Of a stretch of 64,000 nt of DNA, positions 1 through 10,934 are shown one piece after another. The translations under genes and the position numbers were made by a program. The notes under the pieces were generated by a model. It was not told where the DNA came from, did not search any database, and saw nothing but the letters and a program-made list of their open reading frames with translations. The stretch is from JACQFZ01 sp045810625 (lineage in GTDB: Bacteria; Pseudomonadota; Gammaproteobacteria; Acidiferrobacterales; Sulfurifustaceae): the NCBI GenBank assembly GCA_045810625.1, contig JBJMVQ010000030.1:1-64000 (forward strand). Reading direction: 5' to 3'. The number at the start of each line of letters is the position of its first letter. Positions within the stretch are counted from its first letter, which is position 1.

Positions 1-340
1 TACATCCGTGTAGCGGCGCTCGTCGGCACGACGACACGTTAAGTGTCGTCGTGAAAACTCCGCCTCGCCCGCTCGGCCACCTCTCCGAAGTTTACTCTCA
101 TAACCCTGCGCACCCGTCCCTGGTCGTGTGCCCGGCCGCTACATCCGTGTAGCGGCGCTCGTTGGCACGACGACACGTTAAGTGTCGTCGTGAAAACTCC
201 GCCTCGCCCGCTCGGCCACCTCTCCGAAGTTTACTCTCATAACCCTGCGCCACCCGTCCCTGATCGTATGCCCGGCCGCTACATCCGTGTAGCGGCGCTC
301 GTCGTGAAAATTCCGCCTCGCCCGCTCGGCCACCTCTGCG
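1..340. repeat. three tandem copies of a ~139-bp hairpin-bearing repeat
   Basis: Copy 1 covers 1-139 (its start may lie outside the window), copy 2 covers 140-279 and copy 3 covers 280-340. Copies 1 and 2 differ by only a few bases. Copy 3 is shortened: the internal hairpin is missing and the unit decays after about 335. Each copy starts with half of a perfect 9-bp stem (GCCGCTACA-TCCG-TGTAGCGGC, complete at 135-156 and 275-296). Copies 1 and 2 also carry a perfect 11-bp stem with a 5-base loop at 27-53 and 166-192 (CACGACGACAC ... GTGTCGTCGTG). No reading frame is conserved. It is an intergenic repeat of unknown kind and spans the geneless stretch before position 350. Confidence 0.9.
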
Positions 341-349
341 AGTCTGTTT

Positions 350-793
350 CTAAATCTTCATGACAAACGTCGTGCGGTACTCGTCGTCGTCGTTTTGAGG
401 AAGAGGTTCGCCCAACCAAAGTGCGGCGAGCAGTACCACTAACCCCACCCCGATACCGATCAACGATACGACCAGCATCACGCGCGTGAGGCGCTGATAA
501 CGAGCCACCCTCGCCACACATTTCAGTTCCGCGGGTCCGACCCCGTTCGCGGCTGAACTCGATGCGCTCTGCCAGTAGCGACACTGGTACCGGAAATATG
601 CCGCGCACACGGCGGTCAACAACGCGCCAACCATCGCGCTGACGAGGACCCGAAACCCGTCGTAACCGGCGATATCGACAAGCATATCCGCTTGCCCGAG
701 CGCCGCGACCGTCGCCCCGCCGGCTATGATTTGGAACATACCTATTACTATGGTCTCGCTCCAAAACGAGACCTCTCGATCGGTTTGCGTCAC
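350..793 (-). CDS. small membrane protein of unknown function
   Basis: This 147-residue protein is not recognised as a known family. It has hydrophobic stretches at about residues 15-35, 45-65 and 105-127, which suggests two or three membrane helices. A short basic and polar region lies between helices 2 and 3, and the tail is acidic (DDDE at about 136-139). It ends 31 bases before the serS stop, on the same strand, and so could be the last gene of the serS transcript. Its other side is the tandem hairpin repeat. Reading-frame length and membrane pattern support a real gene; function is unknown. Confidence 0.6.
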   Translation of the reverse strand: MTQTDREVSFWSETIVIGMFQIIAGGATVAALGQADMLVDIAGYDGFRVLVSAMVGALLTAVCAAYFRYQCRYWQSASSSAANGVGPAELKCVARVARYQRLTRVMLVVSLIGIGVGLVVLLAALWLGEPLPQNDDDEYRTTFVMKI

Positions 794-824
794 GTGCGCT
801 TCTCGTTATTCGCTGAATAAAAGA

Positions 825-2192
<1,368 letters not shown>

Positions 2193-2307
2193 TTATTTCT
2201 CTCTTGTCCCGAGGGCAGGCCGGGAGTGAATCGGCAAGCGGCATTATAGGGGAACGGCGCGGATGCCGCAGGCGTTGCGTGGCGGGTGTCGACCGGTTTC
2301 GATCGGC

Positions 2308-2652
2308 TTAGGTTGGGTCCGACGGATCGAGACGGTCGGGATTGATCACACCGAAGCGCGCCGGAATGTGGGCGTAAAAAACGCGGAAGCCCTGCTGGCG
2401 TATGAAATCGAGCAGTCGCCGCGCCTCTTCGTCGTTGACGATAAATTCCACTTCGACGGCGACGGTGCCGGCAAGCTCGAAAAAATGCTCTTCGTACAAA
2501 TGGTGATGCCGGCCGAACCCCGCAATCGCCCGGAACGCCGAGCCACCGCGCACTCCCATTTTGTTGGCCTGTTCGAGCAGCCACTCCCATGCAGGTCGTC
2601 CGCGATGCCGGCGGTTCTCGTGCAGGTAAAACCGAAGTAGCGATCCTTCCAT
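2308..2652 (-). CDS. DUF190 family protein (PII-like fold)
   Basis: The 114-residue protein matches the DUF190 pattern: an N-terminal LRFYLHENRRHRGRPAWEWL segment, then GVRGGSAFRAIAGFG and a central VEVEFIVNDEE. Family members are small cytoplasmic proteins with a ferredoxin-like, PII-related fold, and their biochemical role is not established. They often sit beside crcB genes, as here (crcB, HIT, DUF190 in transcriptional order), which suggests a link to fluoride handling or its regulation; that is inference from context. The ATG start lies about 30 bases after the HIT gene stop, and the protein has normal family length. Confidence 0.85.
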   Translation of the reverse strand: MEGSLLRFYLHENRRHRGRPAWEWLLEQANKMGVRGGSAFRAIAGFGRHHHLYEEHFFELAGTVAVEVEFIVNDEEARRLLDFIRQQGFRVFYAHIPARFGVINPDRLDPSDPT

Positions 2653-2681
2653 TGGTAAAGCCCTACCCTAATAGCGCTGCT

Positions 2682-3056
2682 TTAATAGCTCTGCTTTCCT
2701 GGAATGACTCCGCGCACACCGCCGCGCGGATCGGATACGTCACCCCGGTATCGCGGAATGATATGCAAATGCACGTGCGCGATCGTCTGCCCGGCAACTT
2801 CGCCGACGTTGATGCCGAGGTTAAAGCCCTCGGCTCCATACGTATCGCGCAATAACGCTCTCGCTTGATCGGCGAGAGCGAACATCGCTTGACGCTCCTC
2901 CGCGGTCGTCTCGAACCAGTCGGCGACATGTCGATGCGGGATGACGAGCAAGTGACCGCGCGTGACGGGAAACTTGTCGTAACGCGCATGCGCGAGCACG
3001 TTTGCGATGACAGCGTCCGCTCTATCGCAGAACGGACAAGCTTTCGTACCGTCCAT
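2682..3056 (-). CDS. HIT family nucleotide hydrolase/transferase
   Basis: The 124-residue protein has the histidine triad HVHLHIIP near residues 95-102, the catalytic signature of HIT proteins, which cleave nucleoside phosphoramidates, dinucleoside polyphosphates and similar substrates. The N-terminal CPFCDRADAV has a Cys-X2-Cys pair as in FHIT/HinT-like proteins that bind zinc. It starts 8 bases downstream of the crcB stop and would be co-transcribed under the fluoride riboswitch. The exact substrate cannot be told from the sequence. Confidence 0.88.
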   Translation of the reverse strand: MDGTKACPFCDRADAVIANVLAHARYDKFPVTRGHLLVIPHRHVADWFETTAEERQAMFALADQARALLRDTYGAEGFNLGINVGEVAGQTIAHVHLHIIPRYRGDVSDPRGGVRGVIPGKQSY

Positions 3057-3064
3057 TGTGGAAC

Positions 3065-3445
3065 CTAACTACGCGCCCAGATGACCGTGGCGATGCCCGC
3101 GAACGTCATCATAACCGAACCCGCGACATGTGCGGCGACAGTACCCGCCGCCCAGCCAAAGCGCCCTTGCTGCAGAAGCAAGACGAGCTCGGCCGAAAAT
3201 GTGGAGAACGTAGTCAGCGCGCCGCAAAACCCGGTGATTACGAACAGCCGCCACTCGGGACCGATGGCGGAAAACGACGCAAATAGCGCGATGGAAAAGC
3301 CGATGATGTATCCGCCGATCAGATTCGCTGCGAGCGTCCCGGGCGGCATCGTGGGGAAAAGACTGTTGAGCGCGGAACCGAGCGCCCAGCGTAGCAGCGT
3401 GCCGAGCACACCGCCGATCGAAATAGCGATGATCGATTTGAACAT
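3065..3445 (-). CDS. crcB: fluoride exporter CrcB/Fluc
   Basis: CrcB (Fluc) forms dimeric inner-membrane fluoride channels that let fluoride leave the cell. The protein has four hydrophobic helices and the family motifs [26 protein letters not shown] and the pore segment [14 protein letters not shown] chose the start at 3445 (MFKSIIAIS, 126 residues, usual family size) because AAAGGA lies 8-9 bases upstream. An upstream in-frame start would add 15 residues of non-homologous sequence. The leader carries a fluoride riboswitch with an intrinsic terminator (3489-3573), so expression should rise with fluoride. HIT and DUF190 genes follow. Confidence 0.95.
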   Translation of the reverse strand: MFKSIIAISIGGVLGTLLRWALGSALNSLFPTMPPGTLAANLIGGYIIGFSIALFASFSAIGPEWRLFVITGFCGALTTFSTFSAELVLLLQQGRFGWAAGTVAAHVAGSVMMTFAGIATVIWARS

Positions 3446-3488
3446 ACCCTGTCCTTTTAATGGTCGTTGTTGTGCAAGGACAGGCCGC

Positions 3489-3528
3489 AAAAAAGCCTAC
3501 GCGGCCCTGTCGGGCACTTTGCGTAGGC
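3489..3528 (-). terminator. riboswitch-controlled intrinsic terminator
   Basis: The outer stem is GCCTACGC/GCGTAGGC (8 bp). A second inner stem GCCC-GACA-GGGC lies inside it, and a run of six T follows on the minus strand. It shares GCCTACGC with the fluoride aptamer, so terminator and ligand-bound aptamer should exclude each other. Confidence 0.85.
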
Positions 3529-3573
3529 ATCATCAGCCGGCGAGCGGCGGTTAGAGGAGGAATGCCATCTCCT
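3489..3573 (-). promoter_or_regulatory. fluoride (crcB-type) riboswitch with terminator platform
   Basis: On the minus strand the leader reads GGAGATGGCATTCCTCC, then TAACCGCC, then GGCTGATGATGCCTACGC. This matches the conserved aptamer elements of the crcB-motif fluoride riboswitch in order and spacing (aptamer about 3521-3573). The 3' part of the aptamer, GCCTACGC (3521-3528), can pair instead with GCGTAGGC (3495-3502), followed by six T (3489-3494). That alternative is an intrinsic terminator overlapping the aptamer, the classic ON-switch design: fluoride binding stabilises the aptamer and lets transcription reach crcB. No covariance search was run; recognition is by motif. Confidence 0.9.
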
Positions 3574-3674
3574 TTACAGCGGCACCAGTATAGGCAACCG
3601 TTTCACGCCGTCAACGGATTCCGGAACGTTGCGGCGCTTTGCCGGTCTTCGCGAAGACCCGACTCTTCCGCCGC

Positions 3675-4256
3675 CTAAGACTTCGACTCCGACTTCTTCT
3701 TCCAGTATTCGGCCTGCTTCGGATCGACCGGCAGTCCCAACCGGCCTTCCTCGTAAGCACGCCCGAGAATCTTCTGCGCTTTCCGATCGCCGCCCTCGGC
3801 GGCGCGCCGCAACCACTTCAGCGCCTGCTCCTCGTCTTTCGGCAGGCCCGCGAAGCCGTAGTAGTAACCCACGGCGACTCGATACTGCGCGGCCGGGTGG
3901 CCGCCTTCCGCCGCCTTGATATACCACTTGGCCATTTCGTCGTAATTTCTCCAGACGCCCTGGCCTTTCTCGTACATGCGGCCGATGTGGTACTGCGCGT
4001 CTGGATCGCCTTTCTGCGCAAGCGGCAGATATAGCTTCATCGCATCCTTGTAGTTCTTCGCGTCGTAGGCGGCGGCAGCGCGTGCTTTGGCGTCCGCCTC
4101 GGCCGGCGGCGTGACCATTCCGGTCGAGGGGGGCGTCGCGGTCTGTGCGGCTGCAGCCGGCAGGGCTCCGCTCGCGCCGACCATCGTCTCCGGCAAGACG
4201 ATGGTCGTCACCATGGATAGCAGTAGTATTGCGATCGATCGGCTTGCCGCCGCCAT
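3675..4256 (-). CDS. exported Sel1-repeat protein
   Basis: The protein (193 residues from the chosen start) has an N-terminal signal-like hydrophobic segment, followed from about residue 60 by three to four Sel1/TPR-like repeats. Examples are DAQYHIGRMYEKGQGVWRNY, AAQYRVAVGYYYGFAGLPKD and KAQKILGRAYEEGRLGLPVD. Sel1 repeats are alpha-helical protein-protein interaction modules; a periplasmic scaffold or adaptor is likely, and the partner is unknown. AAGGAG lies 9 bases before the ATG at 4256, favouring that start over an ATG at 4274 that overlaps the rarA stop. The gene sits between rarA and the riboswitch of crcB, probably at the end of the ftsK-lolA-rarA transcript. Confidence 0.85.
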   Translation of the reverse strand: MAAASRSIAILLLSMVTTIVLPETMVGASGALPAAAAQTATPPSTGMVTPPAEADAKARAAAAYDAKNYKDAMKLYLPLAQKGDPDAQYHIGRMYEKGQGVWRNYDEMAKWYIKAAEGGHPAAQYRVAVGYYYGFAGLPKDEEQALKWLRRAAEGGDRKAQKILGRAYEEGRLGLPVDPKQAEYWKKKSESKS

Positions 4257-4270
4257 TGTGCTTCGCTCCT

Positions 4271-5722
4271 TCATTTCTCTGGCTTCGTCTCATTATCGCC
4301 CGACGCGCGGTCGCGTTGACGCAACTCGGCCAGGCGTGCGGCGACGCGCTCTTCGAGGCCGCGCGAGGTCGGCCGGTAATAGTTACGACGCTCCATACCA
4401 TCCGGAAAGTAACGCTCGCCGGCCGCGTACGCGTCCGGCTCGTCGTGCGCATAGCGATAGCCTTTCCCGTAATCGAGCTCTTTCATCAGCTTCGTCGGCG
4501 CATTGCGCAAATGCAGCGGCACATCGAGCGAGCCGAAATGCTTCGCGTCGTCCATCGCCTCGCCGAACGCGACGTAGACGGCGTTACTCTTCGGCGTGCA
4601 GGCGAGATAGACCACGGCCTGCGCGAGCGCCAATTCGCCCTCCGGGCTGCCGAGCCGTTCCTGAATATCCCAGGCATCCAACGTGATATCGAGCGCGCGC
4701 GGATCGGCGTTGCCGATGTCCTCGGACGCCATCCGTACGACCCGCCGCGCGATATAGAGCGGATCGCAGCCCCCGTCGAGCATGCGTGCGAGCCAATACA
4801 GTGCCGCATCCGGGTCGCTGCCGCGAACCGATTTGTGCAACGCCGAGATCTGGTCGTAGAACGCTTCGCCCTTCTTGTCGAAGCGTCTCACACCACCGGC
4901 GACGACCTCGCGCACGCGTTCGACGCCGAGCTTCGGCGCGCCGTCACCCGTCGCGGCGAGATCTGCCGCCATTTCTAAAAGGTTCAGAGCGCGGCGCGCA
5001 TCGCCATCCGCCGCCTGCGCGAGCAGATCGAGCGCATCGGTTTCCGCTTCGATGCCGCGCGCGCCCAAACCGCGGGCGCTGTCCGTCAGCGCCCGCTGCA
5101 ACACGTGCCTGATATCGTCCGCCTTCAATCCTTTGAGGACGTATACGCGCGCGCGAGAGAGCAAGGCGTTGTTCAGCTCGAACGAAGGATTCTCCGTGGT
5201 CGCGCCGATGAACGTCAGCGTGCCGTCTTCGACGTAGGGCAGGAAACCGTCCTGCTGCGCCTTGTTGAAGCGATGGACTTCATCGACGAACAACACGGTG
5301 CGCCGGCCCTGCGCGCGATATTGCTTCGCCTCATCGATGGCGGCGCGGATTTCCTTGACGCCGGCGAACACGGCGGAGAGCGGAATGAAATGCGCGTCAC
5401 TGCCCGCCGCGATGATGCGCGCGAGCGTGGTTTTGCCGGTCCCGGGTGGCCCCCAAAAGATCATCGAATGGAGTGCGCCGGCCTCGATCGCCTGACGCAA
5501 GGGTTTGCCGGGGCCGAGCAGATGGTCCTGACCGATGAATTCATCGAGCCGCTGCGGGCGCAGACGATTGGCGAGCGGCTCCCAGGCCGACGTCGGTTGC
5601 AGCGACTCGAAAGATGCTTGCATCCCTGCCCCGAGCTGGTCGAGTGGGCCTGTCCCGAGCTTGTCGAGGGATTGGCTGTCTCCGCCCGACGGTTGCCGAT
5701 CACGTCGTTTGGACGGAGCCAT
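4271..5722 (-). CDS. rarA: replication-associated recombination protein RarA (MgsA)
   Basis: RarA is a clamp-loader-like AAA+ ATPase acting at stalled replication forks. Walker A is [10 protein letters not shown], Walker B is [10 protein letters not shown] and sensor 1 is GATTENPSF. The C-terminal half has the tetramerisation region, including [20 protein letters not shown]. The family is ~440-450 residues; from the chosen ATG (5722, AGAGG 5 bases upstream) this one has 483. The excess is a non-homologous N-terminus encoded in part by two tandem ~24-bp copies of a dispersed repeat (5625-5670). The canonical region begins [20 protein letters not shown], so translation might instead start at MQASFE (about 5620). 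lolA and ftsK are immediately upstream. Confidence 0.95.
   Translation of the reverse strand: MAPSKRRDRQPSGGDSQSLDKLGTGPLDQLGAGMQASFESLQPTSAWEPLANRLRPQRLDEFIGQDHLLGPGKPLRQAIEAGALHSMIFWGPPGTGKTTLARIIAAGSDAHFIPLSAVFAGVKEIRAAIDEAKQYRAQGRRTVLFVDEVHRFNKAQQDGFLPYVEDGTLTFIGATTENPSFELNNALLSRARVYVLKGLKADDIRHVLQRALTDSARGLGARGIEAETDALDLLAQAADGDARRALNLLEMAADLAATGDGAPKLGVERVREVVAGGVRRFDKKGEAFYDQISALHKSVRGSDPDAALYWLARMLDGGCDPLYIARRVVRMASEDIGNADPRALDITLDAWDIQERLGSPEGELALAQAVVYLACTPKSNAVYVAFGEAMDDAKHFGSLDVPLHLRNAPTKLMKELDYGKGYRYAHDEPDAYAAGERYFPDGMERRNYYRPTSRGLEERVAARLAELRQRDRASGDNETKPEK
5625..5670. repeat. two tandem copies of a GAGCTTGTCGA-type repeat inside rarA
   Basis: Copy A (5625-5648, CCTGCCCCGAGCTGGTCGAG...) and copy B (5649-5670, CCTGTCCCGAGCTTGTCGAG..) are 24-bp direct repeats with few differences. 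They keep the reading frame and encode [16 protein letters not shown] in the RarA N-terminus. The core GAGCTTGTCGA recurs, on the opposite strand, in the intergenic element at 14223-14252, which suggests a dispersed repeat family. Confidence 0.7.
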
Positions 5723-5736
5723 GTGAGCCTCTACCG

Positions 5737-6351
5737 TTACTCTCCCACGACGTCCACGCCCGGTGGCGGCGTGAACTTGAAGCGGTTCGGATCGATCGGC
5801 ACATTCTCTACGCCTTCGCGGATCGTGTAACGCGTCGTCTGACCGAGACCATCGACAATTTCGAATGCGGCGAGTCGTTGGCGATCGAAACCGAGCCGCA
5901 CGCGCTCCACGCCGGTGTCCTTGCGCTTCGGCAAGAGCAATACCCAATCGAGATTGTTCTCGGTTCCGGCATCCTTGACGACGAACTGATCTTCGATGCG
6001 TCCGCGGCCCGCGAGCAGCATGGCCGGCGTGTCGAGCAGCCCCTGCTTCAGTGCGCGCACCGTCACTTGCCGCAGGTCCTCATCGTAGACCCACAACCGT
6101 TCGCCGTCGCTCACGATTTGCTGCTTGGACGGCGCGTCGTAGTTCCAGCGAAACTTGTTGGGGCGTTCGATCCAGAATCGTCCGCGCGATTCCTGCACCG
6201 GCTTGCCGGCGTCGTCCACGACGACCTGGCTGAACTGCGCGGTAAAGCGGTTGACCTCATTGAAGAACCGAAACAGGCTCTGCACACCATTGGCCGACGC
6301 AATGCCCGTCGTTAACGCAAGGACAACCGTAACAGCGAGCGCTCGGCGCAT
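5737..6351 (-). CDS. lolA: outer-membrane lipoprotein carrier LolA
   Basis: LolA is the periplasmic chaperone that carries lipoproteins from LolCDE to LolB. The 204-residue precursor has a signal peptide (about 20 residues, cut near IASA-NG) and the family core: [38 protein letters not shown] and [16 protein letters not shown]. Length is normal. The start codon shares one base with the ftsK stop (TAATG), so the two genes are translationally coupled, and rarA follows after 14 bases. Confidence 0.96.
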   Translation of the reverse strand: MRRALAVTVVLALTTGIASANGVQSLFRFFNEVNRFTAQFSQVVVDDAGKPVQESRGRFWIERPNKFRWNYDAPSKQQIVSDGERLWVYDEDLRQVTVRALKQGLLDTPAMLLAGRGRIEDQFVVKDAGTENNLDWVLLLPKRKDTGVERVRLGFDRQRLAAFEIVDGLGQTTRYTIREGVENVPIDPNRFKFTPPPGVDVVGE

Positions 6352-8660
6352 TAATCCACTCCTACCGGCGGGGGCGCCAGCACTTCGCGGCTGCCGTTCG
6401 GCTGCAACGGCCCGACGACGCCGGCACGTTCCATCTCTTCGATCAGCCGCGCCGCACGGTTGTAACCGATGCGCAGCCGACGCTGCACGCCGGAGATCGA
6501 CGCACGGCGCGATTCGGTGACGATGCGCAGCGCTTCGTCGTACAGCGGGTCCGCCTCGCCGCCCTCGCCTTCACCCGCTTCGCCACCCTCTTGCAGGAAG
6601 CCGTTCTCGTTGACGGCGGTGTTGTCGGCGAGGATTTGCTCGTCGTACACGGGCTTGCCGCTCTTCTTGAGGAAGCTCGCGACTTTGTGCACTTCGTGGT
6701 CGGCGACGAATGCGCCGTGGACGCGCATCGGGAGGCTCCCGGGTAACAGGAACAACATGTCGCCTTGCCCGAGCAGCTGCTCCGCGCCCATCTGATCGAG
6801 CACCGTGCGCGAGTCGACGCGCGACGACATCTGAAACGCGATACGCGCCGGGATGTTGGCTTTGATCAAGCCGGTGATGACGTCCACCGACGGCCGCTGT
6901 GTGGCGAGCACGAGATGCAGACCGGCCGCGCGCGCCTTCTGCGCCAGACGCGCGATCAGCTCTTCGACCTTCTTGCCGACGACCATCATCATGTCGGCAA
7001 GCTCGTCGACGAGAATCACGATCAGCGGCAGCGGCTTCAACGTCGGCGCTTTGTCTTCGGGGCTCGTCGGCTTGTACAGCGGATCGGCGATCGGCTTCTT
7101 CGCGTCGATCGCATCCTGCACCTTACGGTTGAAGCCCGCGAGGTTGCGCACGCCGAGCGCCGCCATCAATCGGTAGCGCCGCTCCATCTCGGCGATACAC
7201 CACTTGAAGGCGTTCGCCGCCTGCTTCATGTCGGTCACGACCGGCGCGAGCAGATGCGGGATGCCGTCGTACACGGCCAGCTCCAGCATCTTCGGATCGA
7301 TCATGATCATGCGCACCTGCTCGGGCGTCGACTTGTACACGAAGCTCAGGATCAGCGAGTTCATGTAGACCGATTTGCCCGAACCGGTCGTGCCGGCGAT
7401 CAACAGATGCGGCATCTTGCAGAGATCGGTGACGGCCGGCGTGCCGGCGATGTCTTTGCCGAGCACGAGCGCGAGCGGCGTCATTTCCTCTTCGTAGACC
7501 TTCGACGCGAGGATTTCGGACAGGCGCACGGTCTCACGCGCCTCGTTCGGGATTTCGAGACCGACGCAAGTCTTGCCCGGGATGTTCTCGACGACGCGCA
7601 GGCTCACGACCGAGAGCGAACGCGCGAGATCGCGCGCGAGATTGGTGATCTGCGACGCCTTGATACCCGCGGCCGGCTCGATCTCGAACAGCGTGATGAC
7701 CGGACCGGGATGCACCGCCGTCACCTGCGCCTCGATATTGAAATCGAGCAGCTTCTTCTCCAGCAGGCGCGACATGCTCTCGAGCGACTGCTTCGAGAAT
7801 TGCTGCCCCTTCTGCTTGTCCGGCGGATCGAGCAGCGACAGCGGCGGCAGCTCGTTGCTGCCCGGCGTTTCGAAGAGCGGCACCTGCTTCTCGCGCTCGA
7901 CGCGCTTGCCCGTCTCCACCTTCGCCACCGGCACTTCGATCTTCGGCGGCGGATGCTTCTCCAGCACTTTCTTCTCGACCGTCACGGTTTCGCGGCGCTG
8001 CTTGCGCGCGCGCATGCCGATGAAACGATCGTATTGCGTCGACAGCCAGTCATGCACCCAGATGAGCAACGCAATCGCCGCGCGGCCGGTCGCGTCCATG
8101 ACGCGGAGCCAGGAAATGCCGGTGAACAGCGTCACGCCCGACAGGAAGATCGCGAGCAGGAACAGCGTGCTGCCGGTAAAGTTGAAGGCGCTGACGAGCC
8201 CGCGGCCGACGCCGTTGCCGAGCCAGCCGCCGGCCGAGAACGGCACGTTCTCCAAGTGCGGATAGTGCAAACTCGCAAGACCGCACGCGCCGATGAGTGC
8301 GAGCACCATGGCCCCGCCCACGATCAGCCGGTGCTGCCAGCCGACCGGCTCGGGGTCGTTGCGGTGCAAATAGATGCGCCAGCCGACGACCGCGATGGCC
8401 ACGGGAAACAGGAACGCGATGTAGCCGAACAGGCCGAAGAGAATATCGGACAACCACGCCCCGACGCGGCCGCCGAGGTTCGCGACGATGCTGCTCGCGC
8501 CGCGATGGGACCAGGAAGGATCGGTCGGTTGGTAGCTCCAGAGCGAAATCAGCAGGTAGACACCGGCGGCGACGAGGAGGTACAGCGTCGCCTCACGCAG
8601 CAGGCGGACGAGTCGAGGGGTCAACGGGGTGGACGCTTTCTTCCAGGTCGCCTGACTCAC
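6351..8660 (-). CDS. ftsK: DNA translocase FtsK
   Basis: FtsK pumps chromosome ends toward dif at the closing septum and activates XerCD. The 769-residue protein has four membrane helices in the first ~190 residues and a short charged linker (about 210-290). The motor domain has Walker A in LIAGTTGSGKSVYMNSL near residue 424 and Walker B in LPLIVILVDELADMMMV. The C-terminal winged-helix gamma domain (SISGVQRRLRIGYNRAARLI) recognises KOPS. The linker is short compared with the very long one of Escherichia coli, as in many other gammaproteobacteria. Upstream is ald, separated by 114 bases with only a GC-rich hairpin. Confidence 0.97.
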   Translation of the reverse strand: MSQATWKKASTPLTPRLVRLLREATLYLLVAAGVYLLISLWSYQPTDPSWSHRGASSIVANLGGRVGAWLSDILFGLFGYIAFLFPVAIAVVGWRIYLHRNDPEPVGWQHRLIVGGAMVLALIGACGLASLHYPHLENVPFSAGGWLGNGVGRGLVSAFNFTGSTLFLLAIFLSGVTLFTGISWLRVMDATGRAAIALLIWVHDWLSTQYDRFIGMRARKQRRETVTVEKKVLEKHPPPKIEVPVAKVETGKRVEREKQVPLFETPGSNELPPLSLLDPPDKQKGQQFSKQSLESMSRLLEKKLLDFNIEAQVTAVHPGPVITLFEIEPAAGIKASQITNLARDLARSLSVVSLRVVENIPGKTCVGLEIPNEARETVRLSEILASKVYEEEMTPLALVLGKDIAGTPAVTDLCKMPHLLIAGTTGSGKSVYMNSLILSFVYKSTPEQVRMIMIDPKMLELAVYDGIPHLLAPVVTDMKQAANAFKWCIAEMERRYRLMAALGVRNLAGFNRKVQDAIDAKKPIADPLYKPTSPEDKAPTLKPLPLIVILVDELADMMMVVGKKVEELIARLAQKARAAGLHLVLATQRPSVDVITGLIKANIPARIAFQMSSRVDSRTVLDQMGAEQLLGQGDMLFLLPGSLPMRVHGAFVADHEVHKVASFLKKSGKPVYDEQILADNTAVNENGFLQEGGEAGEGEGGEADPLYDEALRIVTESRRASISGVQRRLRIGYNRAARLIEEMERAGVVGPLQPNGSREVLAPPPVGVD

Positions 8661-8774
8661 GCAGTTTCGGTCGCCAATGGGTTCGGCCGCCGCGGCCGGC
8701 GGAGCCGGCCGGGCGCCAATGCTTTAATATTGCGCGCGATTTTCGCCTTTTCCGCGCCGGCTCACAAGCGAAAG

Positions 8775-9854
8775 CTATTTGGCGTTGAACGCTTCCGCCA
8801 CGCTCGGATGCACGATCCGACCGCCGGCCACATTCACCGCACGAGCGAGCACCGGGTCCTTGTCGATCCCCTTGGCGCCGAGGTTGGCGAGACGCAGCAC
8901 GAACGGTGCGAGCGCCGTCGAGAGCGCCTGCGACGCCGTGCGCGGGACCGCGCCCGGCATGTTGGCGACGGCGAAGTGGATCACGCCGTCGTGGACGTAC
9001 GTCGGCGCGTCGTAGTTGGTCGGGCGGATCGTCTCGATGCAGCCGCCCTGATCGATGGAAATGTCGATGATCACCGACCCCGGCTTCATCTTGCGGACGG
9101 TCTCGGCACTCACGAGCTTCGGTGCGAGGCCGCCGAGCACCAGGACCGCGCCGATCACGAGATCGGCGTCGATCACCGCGCGCTCGATGAGCGGCCGGTA
9201 CGACGGCAGCGCCGTCACGTTCGGCCCCAGCGCCTGCATGCGCTCGAGCTCTTCGCGCCGCGGCGCGAATACCGTCACCTGTGCGCCGAGGGCCGCCGCG
9301 AGCGCCGCGGCGTTGCCGCCCGCCGTCCCGGCACCGAGGATCACGACGTTCCCACGCTCGGCCGAGGGCGTACCGCCGAGGAGCACGCCCCGCCCGCCGT
9401 TGTACCCGTGCAGCAGGGTCGTGCCGATCTGAACGGCGAGGCGGCCGGCGATGTCGCTCATCGGCGCCAGTAACGGTAGCCGCCCGTCGACTTCGACCGT
9501 CTCGAAAGCGATGCCGGTCAGGCCGAGATCGAGCAGCGTCTGCGTGAGGCGCTTCTCGGCCGCGAGGTGCAAATAGGAAAAGAGCAGATGGTCGGAACGC
9601 AGCAGCTTGTATTCGGGCTCGACCGGCTCTTTGACCTTGAGCACCATCTCCGCCTGCCCGTAGAGGGCGGCGGCATCCGGCACGATCGACGCGCCCACGC
9701 GCCGGTACTCGTCGTCGCTGTAGCCCGCGCCCGTTCCCGCGCCGGCCTGCACGACGACGCTATGCCCCGCGTGCACGATATCCGCCAGTGCCGGCGGGAT
9801 CAGCGCGACGCGACCTTCCCTGGTCTTAATCTCTTTCGGGATACCGATCCGCAT
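8775..9854 (-). CDS. ald: alanine dehydrogenase
   Basis: Ald interconverts L-alanine and pyruvate plus ammonia with NAD(H). The 359-residue protein starts MRIGIPKEIKTREGRVALIP, the family signature with the substrate-binding Arg and the catalytic-region Lys further on (KVKEPVEPEY). A Rossmann NAD site VVILGAGTAGGNAAALAAAL lies near residue 170. Length is about 10 residues short of the usual 370 but all motifs are present. The ATG is preceded by AGGAGAAGGG. It is divergent from trxB with a 104-base shared promoter region. Confidence 0.93.
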   Translation of the reverse strand: MRIGIPKEIKTREGRVALIPPALADIVHAGHSVVVQAGAGTGAGYSDDEYRRVGASIVPDAAALYGQAEMVLKVKEPVEPEYKLLRSDHLLFSYLHLAAEKRLTQTLLDLGLTGIAFETVEVDGRLPLLAPMSDIAGRLAVQIGTTLLHGYNGGRGVLLGGTPSAERGNVVILGAGTAGGNAAALAAALGAQVTVFAPRREELERMQALGPNVTALPSYRPLIERAVIDADLVIGAVLVLGGLAPKLVSAETVRKMKPGSVIIDISIDQGGCIETIRPTNYDAPTYVHDGVIHFAVANMPGAVPRTASQALSTALAPFVLRLANLGAKGIDKDPVLARAVNVAGGRIVHPSVAEAFNAK

Positions 9855-9958
9855 TCCCTTCTCCTTTACCGGTTTTCTGTTGATAGCGTACCATTACGCC
9901 CCCATTTTGCTCATGATCAGCGCCGTTCCGGCGCTCGATACTGAGGAGCGCTCAATAA

Positions 9959-10924
<966 letters not shown>

Positions 10925-10934
10925 CGGTCAGACG

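Noticed and set aside
1..340. CRISPR array
   Set aside because: The repeats are ~139 bp and contiguous, with no unique spacers between short repeats.
8694..8710. Intrinsic terminator between ald and ftsK
   Set aside because: GGCCGGC-GGA-GCCGGCC is a perfect 7-bp hairpin, but no T run follows on either strand, so it is left as an unassigned hairpin.
6765..9473. A 902-residue open frame on the plus strand
   Set aside because: It lies antisense to ftsK and ald, its composition is Arg/His/Asp/Glu-rich as expected from GC-rich shadow frames, and no family pattern is visible.
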